From the NCBI GenBank assembly GCA_001657315.1, contig LYSV01000026.1:1-58695 (forward strand): a stretch of DNA of 58,695 nucleotides, in the 5' to 3' direction. Position 1 is the first letter of the stretch, and each line of letters opens with the position of its first letter. Of the stretch, positions 27,546-36,331 are shown in pieces. The notes beneath the pieces were generated by a model. It was given only the letters and a program-made list of their open reading frames with translations, had not been told where the DNA came from and searched no databases. The DNA is from Flammeovirgaceae bacterium BBD 1991-12 (lineage in GTDB: Bacteria > Bacteroidota > Bacteroidia > Cytophagales > Cyclobacteriaceae). The position numbers and the translations under genes are program-made.

Positions 27546-28121
27546 TCAATTAAGTCTTGGGTCAATTGGATAATTTGAATAAACGCTAAACCTTCCACCA
27601 AGCCGTTTCAGCACTGTTTTCCAAAGCACATCCTCCTGTTCATCAAACACCAGATCAGGCGTGGCACGACGTGCTACAATCCATGAATTCGTGGAAAGCT
27701 CTTCTTCCAACTGACCGGACCCCCATCCGGAATAACCCACAAAAAATTTAAAATCCGCTGCATTGATCTGACGGGTATCTATCATAGACATCAATTGATC
27801 AAAGTCCCCTCCCCAGTACAATCCATCCACTATCTCCGTACCTCCCTGCAGGATATCCGACCGGTGAAGGAAGTGCAGGGTATCCTGTTGAACCGGACCT
27901 CCTATGAATACTTCCTGACCAAACCCTGTGATACCATCAATGATATCTTCCAGGGCTACTGCGGCCACCTTATTAAGAACAAACCCAAACGACCCGTCAT
28001 CGTTATGCTCACAGATCATCACCACTGTCCGCTCAAAATTCGGATCAGGCAAAAATGGCTCTGATATGAGCAGACTCCCCTTTTCGGGCCTCAGATTGTT
28101 ATTGAATTTGAAGTATTCCAT
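27546..28121 (-). CDS. YqgE/AlgH family protein
   Basis: A 191-residue cytoplasmic protein of the UPF0301 family. Family motifs are KGSLLISEPFLPDPNFERTV near the start, GPVQQDTLHFLHR in the middle and FFVGYSGWGSGQLEEEL near residue 130. The family fold is known but the molecular role is unresolved. The start is 3 bp after the miaE stop, so the two genes are co-transcribed. Confidence 0.92.
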   Translation of the reverse strand: MEYFKFNNNLRPEKGSLLISEPFLPDPNFERTVVMICEHNDDGSFGFVLNKVAAVALEDIIDGITGFGQEVFIGGPVQQDTLHFLHRSDILQGGTEIVDGLYWGGDFDQLMSMIDTRQINAADFKFFVGYSGWGSGQLEEELSTNSWIVARRATPDLVFDEQEDVLWKTVLKRLGGRFSVYSNYPIDPRLN

Positions 28122-28124
28122 ACA

Positions 28125-28709
28125 CTAATGCAACGCTGGTTTTAACGGTAAAGACTGAAGCACTTCTGCTTCCATATCATTTAACTCCCTTAGTCTATCA
28201 TAGACGACATCTTCATCAAAATAGTTCAGGGCCATTTTAACAAAAATATTCCCATGTTTGGCTTCGGACGCCCAGAGATTATGGTAAAACTTTTTCAGTT
28301 CGCCCTGCTCCAGAGCCTCGTATACCAGTCTGAACCTTTCAGCTCCCCGACATTCGATGATAGAGGCCAGCAGCAACCTGTCCAGAAACCTCTCCTCCCT
28401 TCCTGACCGGCATCGATCTATGAGCTGCTTCACATACATATCCTGTCCCATTTCAGCAGGCAGTTTCACCCCTCTTTCCTCCATGATCTCATATACTGAC
28501 CTGAAGTGCTCCAGCTCCTCTACAGCTGTATCGATCAGTTCAGGAATGATCTCCAATCTATCAGGGTACTTGGCCACAAAGCTCATGGCCATGGCAGAGG
28601 CCTTACGCTCACAGTTGGCATGATCCTGAAGAAAAGAGTCAAAATCTCCCATCACGGTGTCCACCCATTCCGCGCTGCTCTCACAGGCCAGTTCAATGCT
28701 TAACTTCAT
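28125..28709 (-). CDS. miaE: tRNA 2-methylthio-isopentenyl-adenosine hydroxylase MiaE-like
   Basis: A 194-residue ferritin-like diiron protein. Metal-ligand motifs are visible: CERKAS near 33, EELEHF near 65, ECRGAERF near 115 and EAKHGN near 150. MiaE hydroxylates ms2i6A37 in tRNA in an oxygen-dependent reaction. The length is near the family norm. It is divergent from pdxH (105-bp gap between the two starts) and leads a short operon with the yqgE-type gene. The family call is confident; the exact modification in this organism is inferred. Confidence 0.88.
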   Translation of the reverse strand: MKLSIELACESSAEWVDTVMGDFDSFLQDHANCERKASAMAMSFVAKYPDRLEIIPELIDTAVEELEHFRSVYEIMEERGVKLPAEMGQDMYVKQLIDRCRSGREERFLDRLLLASIIECRGAERFRLVYEALEQGELKKFYHNLWASEAKHGNIFVKMALNYFDEDVVYDRLRELNDMEAEVLQSLPLKPALH

Positions 28710-28791
28710 TCCGAATCGTTTTATTATACGCCAAGTAAAGAGAAAAGATTGATTTATTATAAGTCATGTCACAATAAATAATGAAACGTCA

Positions 28792-28799
28792 TAAATTTG
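28792..28799 (+). promoter_or_regulatory. -7 box upstream of pdxH
   Basis: TAAATTTG matches TAnnTTTG and lies 15 bases before the ATG at 28815. No clear -33 TTTG is seen. A TTG start at 28797 would lie inside this box, which favours the ATG. Confidence 0.5.
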
Positions 28800-28814
28800 G
28801 ATAAAAATGCAACG

Positions 28815-29459
28815 ATGCCAGATAATATTGAAGACATTCGACGAGAATATACACGTCACTCACTCGATGTCGGGGACGTGGACAAGAACCCCATAGAACA
28901 GTTCAGACGATGGTTTGACGAAGCCGGTTCATCGAAAGTTACCGAGGTCAACGCCATGACTTTATCGACGGTAAGTAAAAAAGGGATACCTTCATCGCGA
29001 ATTGTATTGCTAAAGGGCATTGAAGAGAACTGCTTTGTTTTCTATACAAACTATCAGAGTGATAAGGCCCGGGACCTCGAAGTAAACCCTGTAGCTGCGC
29101 TGACCTTTTACTGGGCAGAGCTGGAACGTCAGGTATGTATTCAGGGCCGTGTGGAGAAAGTCAGTGAAGAAAAATCCACCGAATACTTCCAGAGCAGGCC
29201 GAGAGGTAGTCAGATAGGAGCCTGGACTTCTCCACAAAGCACCATCATTAAGGGACGTGAAATCCTGGAAGAACGCGAGCGGCAGATCAGTGAAAAATAC
29301 AGGGACGTTGACGTACTACCCAGACCAAAGCAATGGGGTGGATACTCTGTGGATCCCTTCCTCATCGAGTTTTGGCAGGGGCGCCGCAGCCGGCTGCATG
29401 ACCGTATCGTTTATACCAGAAGCGGTGAAACCTGGGATATTAACCGGCTTGCTCCTTGA
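28815..29459 (+). CDS. pdxH: Pyridoxamine 5'-phosphate oxidase
   Basis: A 214-residue flavoenzyme. It begins MPDNIEDIRREYTR; the frame extends six codons to a TTG, but the ATG is preferred because the predicted promoter overlaps that TTG. FMN/PLP-binding motifs are SRIVLLKGIEENCFVFYTN, FYWAELERQVCIQGRVE and the C-terminal FWQGRRSRLHDR. The enzyme makes pyridoxal 5'-phosphate from pyridoxamine or pyridoxine phosphate. The stop codon TGA overlaps the TTG start of the glycosyltransferase gene. Confidence 0.95.
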   Translation: MPDNIEDIRREYTRHSLDVGDVDKNPIEQFRRWFDEAGSSKVTEVNAMTLSTVSKKGIPSSRIVLLKGIEENCFVFYTNYQSDKARDLEVNPVAALTFYWAELERQVCIQGRVEKVSEEKSTEYFQSRPRGSQIGAWTSPQSTIIKGREILEERERQISEKYRDVDVLPRPKQWGGYSVDPFLIEFWQGRRSRLHDRIVYTRSGETWDINRLAP

Positions 29460-30718
29460 GTAATACCTACCTGGAGCGGTACGCTTATCCCAAAACCCTT
29501 ATCTCTCAAAGACCCCACAACGACCTGGGGCTGATCATCACTATTCCCTCCTACGGGGAAACAGGATTGCTGAATACCTTGCAGGCTATCGCTTCCTGTG
29601 ATCTTCCGAAATGTCCGGTGGAGGTCATAGTGGTGATCAATGAACCTGCCAATGCTTCGGCAAATATTTCAGACCTTAACACCCGCTCGTTCAAAGAAAG
29701 CACACAATGGGCTGAAACCGTCAACAGCAGCCGGCTACAATTTCATATCCACTACCTCAATGACCTTCCACCTAAACACGCCGGCGTAGGCCTGGCCCGG
29801 AAGATAGCCATGGACGAGGCGGTGAGAAGGTATGAACATCTTCAAAAGCCGGAGGGGGTGATCGTGTGTTTTGATGCCGACTGTCTGTGCGACAGTAATT
29901 TTCTTACTGCACTGGAATACCATTTTACCCGGTATCCGAAAACCCCGGGTTGTTCCATTTATTTTGAGCACCCACTGAATGGAGATCTGCCTGCACAGAT
30001 CTACGATGCTATCATCGAGTATGAATTGTTCCTGCGCTACTACACCGATGCACTACGGTTTGCCGGCTTTCCGATGGCATGGCAGACGATTGGGTCCAGT
30101 ATGGCGGTGAGAAGCTATGCCTATCAAAAACAGGGAGGCATGAACCGTCGAAAAGCCGGTGAAGATTTTTATTTTCTGCAAAGGATCATGGCACTGGGCA
30201 ATTTCACCGAACTCAATACTACAAGGGTCATTCCTTCTCCGAGGGTCTCTGACCGGGTTCCGTTTGGTACAGGCAGGGCAGTGAAGGATTGGTTGAAAGA
30301 CGGAACAAAGGGCGCCTATGCTCCTGACATTTTTACTGGTCTCAAAACCTTCTTAGATCATGTGGATGAGCTTTACACATCCACAGCAAAGGAGACCGAA
30401 CAATGGTTGAAGTCGATGCCGCAGGTCATTCAACATTTTCTGGAAACATCGGGCTTCTCAGAGCATATCAGACGCATACAAAAGCATAGCTCATCAGCTC
30501 CAACGTTCAGAAAACATTTTTTTCAATGGTTCGATGGTTTTGCAGTGTTAAAATACGTACACTTCGCCAGAGATCATTACTTTCCCAATGTAGGCACTGC
30601 CGCTGCAGCCCACTGGCTTTTGCAACAAATAGCTCCCAATACTGCCATGAATGATACCAGATCACTTCTTCTGGGTTTTAGAAAACTGGACAGGTCAGGA
30701 TATATCGTGGATGGTTAA
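29456..30718 (+). CDS. Family 2 glycosyltransferase-like protein
   Basis: A 420-residue protein. It probably starts at the TTG at 29456 that overlaps the pdxH stop (TTGA); no ATG lies close by. The GT-A fold is recognised from GLIITIPSYGETGLLNTLQ, VEVIVVINEP and VIVCFDADCLCDSNFLTAL, whose Asp-x-Asp would bind the metal and nucleotide sugar. EDFYFLQRI in the middle is a likely acceptor/base region. No membrane segment is clear. Donor and acceptor are unknown. Overlap with pdxH suggests co-transcription, without an obvious shared pathway. Confidence 0.78.
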   Translation: MSNTYLERYAYPKTLISQRPHNDLGLIITIPSYGETGLLNTLQAIASCDLPKCPVEVIVVINEPANASANISDLNTRSFKESTQWAETVNSSRLQFHIHYLNDLPPKHAGVGLARKIAMDEAVRRYEHLQKPEGVIVCFDADCLCDSNFLTALEYHFTRYPKTPGCSIYFEHPLNGDLPAQIYDAIIEYELFLRYYTDALRFAGFPMAWQTIGSSMAVRSYAYQKQGGMNRRKAGEDFYFLQRIMALGNFTELNTTRVIPSPRVSDRVPFGTGRAVKDWLKDGTKGAYAPDIFTGLKTFLDHVDELYTSTAKETEQWLKSMPQVIQHFLETSGFSEHIRRIQKHSSSAPTFRKHFFQWFDGFAVLKYVHFARDHYFPNVGTAAAAHWLLQQIAPNTAMNDTRSLLLGFRKLDRSGYIVDG

Positions 30719-30746
30719 TTACTGGTCACTGACAATCAACAATTAG
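30719..30746. repeat. Degenerate heptamer array A
   Basis: Four 7-base units, TTACTGG, TCACTGA, CAATCAA and CAATTAG, fill the gap between two convergent genes. Units vary, but the 7-base step is regular. Similar arrays lie at 35745, 36986 and 42813. Confidence 0.4.
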
Positions 30747-30753
30747 ACCTCGG

Positions 30754-31440
30754 TCAGATCATTTCAAAACGGTACCGATCATCCTTGACCTTGGAAATGA
30801 GCGCAGCGCCAATTTTTTGTTTGATATTTTGAATGTAGATGTCCACTGATTTGGCAAAGAGGTATACTTCAGAGCCCCAGATATTGTGGAGCAGGTTATC
30901 TTCAGTAATGATCTTTTTGGGGTTTTGAGCAAAGAAGTACAGCAATTCAAACTCGTGAATAGGGAGCTCTATCTGCTTGCCCCTGTAAGTGACGGTACGT
31001 GTATTTCTTTCGATCAAAAAATCACCCAGTTTGATCTCTCTGACGCTTTTCCGAATGACCAGCTTCTTCTTTAGCACGGAGCCCACCTTATAGGATAATG
31101 CCCGCAGTCCTGTGATCTTTTCAATATAATCGTCACCGCCGGTATTGAGCGCTTCAACCTGCAAATGTTTCTCTGATTTGGCGGTAAGGAAAAAAATGTA
31201 GGTTCCCCGGAAAGTATCCAGAGATCTGAGCTGCTTGCATATTTCGATGCCATTCAGATAAGGCATCATAATATCGAGGATGATAAGGTCCGGGTTGAAC
31301 TCGATGGCGGTATTTACCGACTTAAGGCTTTTGGTTTCACCCCTCACTTCATAACCTTCTCTTTCCAGATTATAAATGAGTAAGTCGAGTATGTCTTTGT
31401 CATCATCTACAATGAGTATTCTGTTCTTTCTATTGGCCAT
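30754..31440 (-). CDS. OmpR-type response regulator
   Basis: A 228-residue protein. The receiver domain (about 1-120) has the acidic pair VDDD at 11-14, phosphoacceptor Asp56 in LIILDIMMP and a Lys in FLTAKSEKH. The C-terminal winged helix (about 130-228) is of the OmpR/PhoB type (ELPIHEFELLYFFAQNPKKI). The start overlaps the end of the glycosyltransferase gene by 11 bp. No sensor kinase is adjacent, so the signal is unknown. It probably controls envelope functions given its neighbours, which is inference. Confidence 0.9.
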   Translation of the reverse strand: MANRKNRILIVDDDKDILDLLIYNLEREGYEVRGETKSLKSVNTAIEFNPDLIILDIMMPYLNGIEICKQLRSLDTFRGTYIFFLTAKSEKHLQVEALNTGGDDYIEKITGLRALSYKVGSVLKKKLVIRKSVREIKLGDFLIERNTRTVTYRGKQIELPIHEFELLYFFAQNPKKIITEDNLLHNIWGSEVYLFAKSVDIYIQNIKQKIGAALISKVKDDRYRFEMI

Positions 31441-32431
31441 TTTCTACCTCTCTTTCCACCAACCTGTTCACTATGACCTCTGTCTCATCCGGATACTCAA
31501 GTGGTTTGGGATCTGGCGACGAAACCAGTTCGCGTAGGGTGTTGGTTGATTTCATTTCTAATTTTTGTAAAACGGGAATGCCCATGGATCTGAGCGCTGC
31601 AGCATTGCATTGTTGCTCATACTGGTCTTTCATAGGGATAACCAGCAGCTTTTTCCCTAAAAAAAGTGCCTCTGACGGTGTCTCGAAGCCTGCACCACAT
31701 AACACCCCGGCGGATGTGGTGATGCTTTTTATAAAAAGATCGTTGTTTACCGGCTGGATCTTAATGTTCCCAGGTTTATAGGCTGTTTGGGTATGTTTGG
31801 AAAATACCTGCCATTCCACCTCATCAATTTGGGACAAAACTTTGATTATTTTTTCATCCGAATAAGCGGGTAAATAAACTGTAAAATGTCCCAGATTTTC
31901 ATTAATAGCCTCCCGAACAGCTTTTCTGATGATCGGTGTATAAACGTTATTGTCCACACGCGATTGAAAATGGAACCCATAATGTCTGTCTGCCGGAGCA
32001 TAATTTTTTAGAATGGCCCTCCCTACAGGGTCTTTTTTATCCGGCCTGGGAAATTGCCCGGTCAGTAGTGCCGACTGGTGACTCAACGCAACACATTTTT
32101 TACTTTTTACCTTCGCCGCCCATGCAGATATAGGTTCAAAATCATTGACGACCAGATCATAGTTTTCGATAGGAAAGTCTTTGATCTCATGGTAGAGCCT
32201 GAGTGCAGAATTCCTGAAAAATGTTTTGGAGTAGTTGATGCCACCTCTTTTACCAAAGTAGAAACTCAGACCTTTTGAGCGGAAGGCAAGATCGTAGGGA
32301 AAATCAATATCAGACTGTACACCACTAACAAAGTAATCCACCTCTCCGTGTTTCTCCAACGCAGGGGCCACATCCACCGCCCGGCTCAGGTGGCCGTTTC
32401 CTGTTCCCTGGATGGCATACAAAATCTTCAT
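31430..32431 (-). CDS. MurG/UGT-like glycosyltransferase
   Basis: A 333-residue GT-B fold protein. It begins MKILYAIQGTGNGHLSRA, the Gly-rich N-terminal motif of this group, and has VLCGAGFETPSEALFLGKKL near residue 250, the nucleotide-sugar binding part, followed by DQYEQQCNA. No signal peptide. It overlaps the LpxH-like gene by 4 bp (ATGA) and the regulator gene by 11 bp, so the three form one operon. A lipid or polysaccharide acceptor is likely given the neighbour; the substrate is not known. Confidence 0.82.
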   Translation of the reverse strand: MKILYAIQGTGNGHLSRAVDVAPALEKHGEVDYFVSGVQSDIDFPYDLAFRSKGLSFYFGKRGGINYSKTFFRNSALRLYHEIKDFPIENYDLVVNDFEPISAWAAKVKSKKCVALSHQSALLTGQFPRPDKKDPVGRAILKNYAPADRHYGFHFQSRVDNNVYTPIIRKAVREAINENLGHFTVYLPAYSDEKIIKVLSQIDEVEWQVFSKHTQTAYKPGNIKIQPVNNDLFIKSITTSAGVLCGAGFETPSEALFLGKKLLVIPMKDQYEQQCNAAALRSMGIPVLQKLEMKSTNTLRELVSSPDPKPLEYPDETEVIVNRLVEREVENGQ

Positions 32432-33279
32432 CCCGACACAGTTAAAAATTCATTGATCATGTCCTTAAAAATCTCATCGTTGTTCAGTTGTCGATTAGAC
32501 TTTTTATTCACTTTAATGGACTGTGCCGTAAGGTCATCCGCAAAGGAGTAGATCCTCCATTCCTTGTTGTGGTATTCCAGTGCAGTAAGATTTTCCACCC
32601 AGTCCCCACTGTTCAGGTACATCACGGAGCCTTTTTCATTATTTACTCTTCTCATCTGAGGTTGATGAATATGCCCGCACACTACATAGTCATACCTGTT
32701 GTCAATGGCTATTTCGGAGGCAGTGAGCTCAAAATCATTAATGAACTTAATGGCTGATTTTACACTGTCCTTTATTCTTTTCGAAAGTGATATCTTACCT
32801 CTGCCCAGTATTTTTGAAACGAAGTTCGCAAGCGTATTCAGCAGGATCAAAGTGTCATACCCCACTGCTCCCAGTTTGGCCAACCATTTGGAGTGCTGCA
32901 TGGTGATATCGAATACATCACCGTGGAATATCCACACCTTTTTCTTGTTTAATTTCAGCACCAGTTTATTCTCTATTCTGAATGACCCCAGCCTGAAGCC
33001 TACGAACTTCCTTAGCATTTCATCATGATTACCGGTAACATAGACTACCTCAGTACCTTTGCTCAGTAATCCCGTTATATGTTTGACAATCTGCATATGA
33101 GACGCTGGCCAGTAGCGCTTACTAAACTGCCATATGTCTATTATATCCCCATTCAGGATCAGCTTTTTAGGTTTGATGGACTTAAGATAACGGAGCAGGT
33201 CCTCTGCATGACATCCGTAAGTGCCTAAATGTACATCTGATATGACTACAACATCAACCGGTCGCTTTTCAAAGTCCAT
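32428..33279 (-). CDS. UDP-2,3-diacylglucosamine diphosphatase LpxH-like phosphoesterase
   Basis: A 283-residue calcineurin-type phosphoesterase with motifs VVVISDVHLG, LNGDIIDIW, VTGNHDE, IFHGDVFD and CGHIHQPQM. These fit the LpxH group, which removes UMP from UDP-diacylglucosamine in lipid A synthesis, although close relatives act on other substrates. The frame extends 17 codons upstream to 33330, but that start lies inside a terminator-like hairpin; the ATG at 33279 gives the usual N-terminus MDFEKRPVDVVV. It leads an operon with the glycosyltransferase and regulator genes. The leader upstream looks regulated. Confidence 0.85.
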   Translation of the reverse strand: MDFEKRPVDVVVISDVHLGTYGCHAEDLLRYLKSIKPKKLILNGDIIDIWQFSKRYWPASHMQIVKHITGLLSKGTEVVYVTGNHDEMLRKFVGFRLGSFRIENKLVLKLNKKKVWIFHGDVFDITMQHSKWLAKLGAVGYDTLILLNTLANFVSKILGRGKISLSKRIKDSVKSAIKFINDFELTASEIAIDNRYDYVVCGHIHQPQMRRVNNEKGSVMYLNSGDWVENLTALEYHNKEWRIYSFADDLTAQSIKVNKKSNRQLNNDEIFKDMINEFLTVSG

Positions 33280-33297
33280 CCATATCGAGGGTAGGGT

Positions 33298-33356
33298 AAA
33301 AAAATAGATACCCGTTGAGGCAATAAACATTCAACCTTGAAGCCAGACGGGTATCT
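33298..33356 (-). terminator. Terminator-like hairpin in the leader of the LpxH-like gene
   Basis: On the minus strand AGATACCCGT (33356-33347) pairs perfectly with ACGGGTATCT (33315-33306), followed by A and seven T (33304-33298). It ends 19 bases before the ATG at 33279. It may stop a short RNA or act as an attenuator. Confidence 0.6.
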
Positions 33357-33370
33357 TTATCCATACCATA

Positions 33371-33378
33371 CAAAAATA
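33371..33378 (-). promoter_or_regulatory. -7 box upstream of the LpxH-like leader
   Basis: TATTTTTG on the minus strand matches TAnnTTTG. The predicted RNA would start near 33364 and run into the hairpin at 33356. The -33 box is not clear. Confidence 0.5.
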
Positions 33379-33478
33379 CTGCTTCACCTTTACTCGAACA
33401 TCAATACCATTTTAATTGTGGGTTATGATTTATAGTGGGAATGTTAAGTACATTTTAACATATTTTGATGCAGTTGTC

Positions 33479-33486
33479 TATTTTTG
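33479..33486 (+). promoter_or_regulatory. -7 box upstream of the SerC-like gene
   Basis: TATTTTTG matches TAnnTTTG, 8 bases before the ATG at 33495. It lies after the alternative ATG at 33465 and so supports the later start. The mRNA would be nearly leaderless. Confidence 0.5.
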
Positions 33487-33494
33487 CGGCCGTT

Positions 33495-34580
33495 ATGAAG
33501 AGATTCTATTTCACCCCGGGTCCGTCTCAGTTGTATTTTACTGTAGAAGAACATATCAAATCGGCTTTGCGGGAGAATATACCCGCCATTTCGCATAGAA
33601 GCAATTCGTTTCAGGACATTTTCGGTTCTGCTACTCAACTTTTGAAACAGTTGTTTTCTCTACCCTCAGGGTATCACATTTTCTTCACAGGGTCCGCTAC
33701 CGAAATATGGGAGCGCAGCATCCAGAATCTGGTGGAGTTTGAGTCATGCCACTTTGTGAACGGCGCTTTTTCCAGGCGCTACGCCGGCATAGCTGAAAAC
33801 CTCAATAAAAAAACGACAATGATCAACGCAGATGAAGGAAAAGTTGTAGACATAGAATCTGTGCTGATCCCTGAGTCCTGCGAACTCATCGCCATGACCC
33901 AGAATGAAACCAGCACCGGAGCCAGTCATGCGGTGGAAGATGTAAAGAAGATCCGTGAAGGATTTCCTGATCAGCTGCTATCACTGGATGTGGTATCCTG
34001 TGCTCCTTATGCGAATATAGACTATTCCATGGTAGACATGGCCTACCTTTCGGTCCAAAAGTGTTTCGGACTACCTGCCGGCCTCGGTGTGTGGATAGTT
34101 AACGACCGTTGTATCAATAAAAGTGAAGAGCTCTTGAGCAAAGGGCTCTCAATTGGTTCATATCACTCCTTACCGGAGTTGATGCTCAAGGCCCAGAAGA
34201 ATCAAACTCCGGAAACCCCCAATGTACTGGGCATATACCTGCTGGGTAAGGTGGCCGAAGATATGCTTACAAAGGGACTGGATATGATCCGCAGAGAGAC
34301 GGACTACAAGGCTGCAGTTCTGTATAATGCATTTGAACAAAGCAAACTGCTGGAGCCCTTTGTCAAGGAAAAGATCAACCGCTCAAAAACAACATTGGTG
34401 GCCGAAACCTCCGTTGCCAGCAGCGAAATTCTGGATAAGACGGTCCAAAAAGGCATGGTCATAGGAAATGGATACGGCCCTTTCAAAGGCAAGCATATTC
34501 GCATAGCCAATTTCCCCACTCATTCAAAGGAACAAATCGAATCTTTGGCCGATGAACTGCTGAAAATCGGTGACCAATAA
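33495..34580 (+). CDS. Class V aminotransferase, phosphoserine aminotransferase-like
   Basis: A 361-residue PLP enzyme of fold type I. It begins MKRFYFTPGPSQLYF, the usual SerC/class V start. ISHRSNSFQDIF and TGSATEIWERSIQNL bind cofactor phosphate and substrate; YLSVQKCFGLPAGLGVW carries the probable PLP Lys. The best match is the group called phosphoserine aminotransferase in Bacteroidota, which would act in serine synthesis, but related enzymes act on other amino acids. The next gene (universal stress protein) has its own promoter box. Confidence 0.82.
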   Translation: MKRFYFTPGPSQLYFTVEEHIKSALRENIPAISHRSNSFQDIFGSATQLLKQLFSLPSGYHIFFTGSATEIWERSIQNLVEFESCHFVNGAFSRRYAGIAENLNKKTTMINADEGKVVDIESVLIPESCELIAMTQNETSTGASHAVEDVKKIREGFPDQLLSLDVVSCAPYANIDYSMVDMAYLSVQKCFGLPAGLGVWIVNDRCINKSEELLSKGLSIGSYHSLPELMLKAQKNQTPETPNVLGIYLLGKVAEDMLTKGLDMIRRETDYKAAVLYNAFEQSKLLEPFVKEKINRSKTTLVAETSVASSEILDKTVQKGMVIGNGYGPFKGKHIRIANFPTHSKEQIESLADELLKIGDQ

Positions 34581-34615
34581 AATCGTCAAATGGATAGGAA
34601 TGTAATGGCAATGTT

Positions 34616-34623
34616 TAACTTTG
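34616..34623 (+). promoter_or_regulatory. -7 box upstream of the universal stress protein gene
   Basis: TAACTTTG matches TAnnTTTG and lies 15 bases before the ATG at 34639. No -33 TTTG is visible at the normal distance. Confidence 0.5.
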
Positions 34624-34638
34624 CGGCAAATTTAGGTT

Positions 34639-35568
34639 ATGGAGCCTGTTAAAAATATTTTAGTTGGACTGGACACCTCTGAGCTGGACATTACCCTGAT
34701 CAAGTACGCAGCCTTTGTGACGGATAATTCCTCAGCCGAGCGGGTACACTTTGTTAACCTGGTCAAAAATCTCAACGTCCCCGATGACGTAAGAAAGGAG
34801 TTTCCTCACCTGATCGAAAATGCTCTCAAAGAGCGTGAGCAGCAGATCGTAACATCCGTGGAGAAATACTTTCATACGAAAAAAAAGGTAGAGGTTACTC
34901 ACGAGGTCAGAAAGGGTCAGCCTCCGGAGTTACTGAAAATGGCTGAGAAGTTCGATGCTGACCTGATCATTGTCGGACAAAAAAAATCACTGCCAGGTAC
35001 GGCCGTAACCACGATGCGGCTGGCCAGAAGAGCTATCTGCAACCTGCTCATTGTACCTGAGACCGATGCCAATGTTGAGCCTAAGGCAGAAAAGGTGCTG
35101 GTCCCGGTAGACTTTTCATCGTATTCCAAACTGGCACTGGAACAGACCATTGACCTGGCCGGTAAGACTTCCACCGTGAAGGAGATCATCTGTCAGAATG
35201 TGTACAATGTGCCGGCAGGATACCACTATACGGGCAAGTCTTTCGAGGAGTTTGCCGAAATTATGAAGAAAAATGCCCGGTCCGACTTCAAAAAGTTTAT
35301 CAGTCAAATCGATACAGGGGGTTATAAGATAAAGGAGGTCTACTCACTGGACACGAATGATAACCTGGCCAGTGATATTTATGACTATGCCAATAAAATA
35401 CATCCCGATGTAATAGTGATAGGGGCCAAAGGCCGTACTGCCGCCGCAGCTCTTTTTCTGGGCAGCCTGGCAGAAAAAATGGTGAACGACAAAATGAATC
35501 ACCCTTTACTGGTGGTCCGGTTCAAGGGAAAAAGTGCAGGCTTGATAGAAACATTGAAGGAATTGTAG
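34639..35568 (+). CDS. Universal stress protein with two UspA domains
   Basis: A 309-residue cytoplasmic protein with two tandem UspA domains, about 1-145 and 150-295. Each starts with a beta strand (NILVGLDTSELD and KVLVPVDFSSYSKLAL) and the second ends with VIVIGAKGRTAAAALFLGS, the nucleotide-binding G-x2-G-x9-G-S/T type loop. Such proteins respond to stress and may bind ATP. No neighbour gives a closer role. Confidence 0.9.
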   Translation: MEPVKNILVGLDTSELDITLIKYAAFVTDNSSAERVHFVNLVKNLNVPDDVRKEFPHLIENALKEREQQIVTSVEKYFHTKKKVEVTHEVRKGQPPELLKMAEKFDADLIIVGQKKSLPGTAVTTMRLARRAICNLLIVPETDANVEPKAEKVLVPVDFSSYSKLALEQTIDLAGKTSTVKEIICQNVYNVPAGYHYTGKSFEEFAEIMKKNARSDFKKFISQIDTGGYKIKEVYSLDTNDNLASDIYDYANKIHPDVIVIGAKGRTAAAALFLGSLAEKMVNDKMNHPLLVVRFKGKSAGLIETLKEL

Positions 35569-35573
35569 TATTT

Positions 35574-35631
35574 AGGTGTTGCTGTGCCAAGGTGCTGGTG
35601 TGTTTAAGTGCTGAAGTGTTGAGGTGCACCT
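35574..35631. repeat. Degenerate 7-8 base tandem array B1
   Basis: Units of the form AGGTGCTG, AAGTGCTG, AAGTGTTG and AGGTGC repeat about every 8 bases just after the universal stress protein stop. The gap 35569-35768 lies between convergent genes. Confidence 0.4.
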
Positions 35632-35744
35632 AAGTTTGTTTATTATCTTTAATTTTTTGTAGACTGTTATTTGCCAACGGTCAAGCCGCAGGTCAACCAT
35701 GAGCCTCCAATCTGTCTGGAGTTTGCCATGTGCACATAGATCAA

Positions 35745-35772
35745 CTTCCATCTTCCGTCTTCCAACTTCTAA
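35745..35772. repeat. Degenerate heptamer array B2
   Basis: CTTCCAT, CTTCCGT, CTTCCAA and CTTCTAA follow each other exactly every 7 bases and run into the stop codon of the dCMP deaminase gene. Confidence 0.5.
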
Positions 35773-36251
35773 ATCATATGTGTCACGTTTGCCAGTTCGC
35801 CACTGTAGCGCTTCACCTCTACGCCAAACTTGCGAAGAAAATCGACTCCTTCGTCACTCTCAATTCCCTTGTATTCTGCGTATGAGTTCAGGTAGATCAC
35901 TTTTTTGACACCCATCGTAAAAATGATCCTGGAACATGCCAGACAGGGTGCCAGCGTTACATACAGTGTTGCACCCTGCACTTCCGTTTTGTTCTTTACT
36001 GCGTAAAAAAGAGCATTCTGCTCAGCATGAATGGCAAGAGAACAGCCTCCTTTTGAATCGCGGGGACAACCCACGTCAGGCCATTCTTCATCACAGTTAT
36101 GCGTGCCGGCCGGAGGACCGTTGTACCCGATCGAGATGATGCGCGTGTCCTTTGTAAGAACAGCACCCACGTGTCTTTTAATGCAATGGGACCTTTTGGC
36201 AAGGTTCACCGCCAGTTCCATAAAAATGTCGTCAAACTCAGGTACGGTCAT
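35769..36251 (-). CDS. Deoxycytidylate (dCMP) deaminase family protein
   Basis: A 160-residue zinc enzyme. HAEQNAL provides the first zinc ligand and catalytic Glu, and PCLACSRII the two Cys ligands; GYNGPPAGTHNCDEEW is typical of ComEB/dCMP deaminases. It converts dCMP to dUMP for thymidylate synthesis. The length matches the family. It is divergent from the DUF2911 gene with an 80-bp gap. Confidence 0.92.
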   Translation of the reverse strand: MTVPEFDDIFMELAVNLAKRSHCIKRHVGAVLTKDTRIISIGYNGPPAGTHNCDEEWPDVGCPRDSKGGCSLAIHAEQNALFYAVKNKTEVQGATLYVTLAPCLACSRIIFTMGVKKVIYLNSYAEYKGIESDEGVDFLRKFGVEVKRYSGELANVTHMI

Positions 36252-36331
36252 ATATTATTGATAGAATATCGGTATAATTGTTGCATACATCCATGGTATA
36301 ATTTTAACCATTCTAAAATTGTAACAAAACT

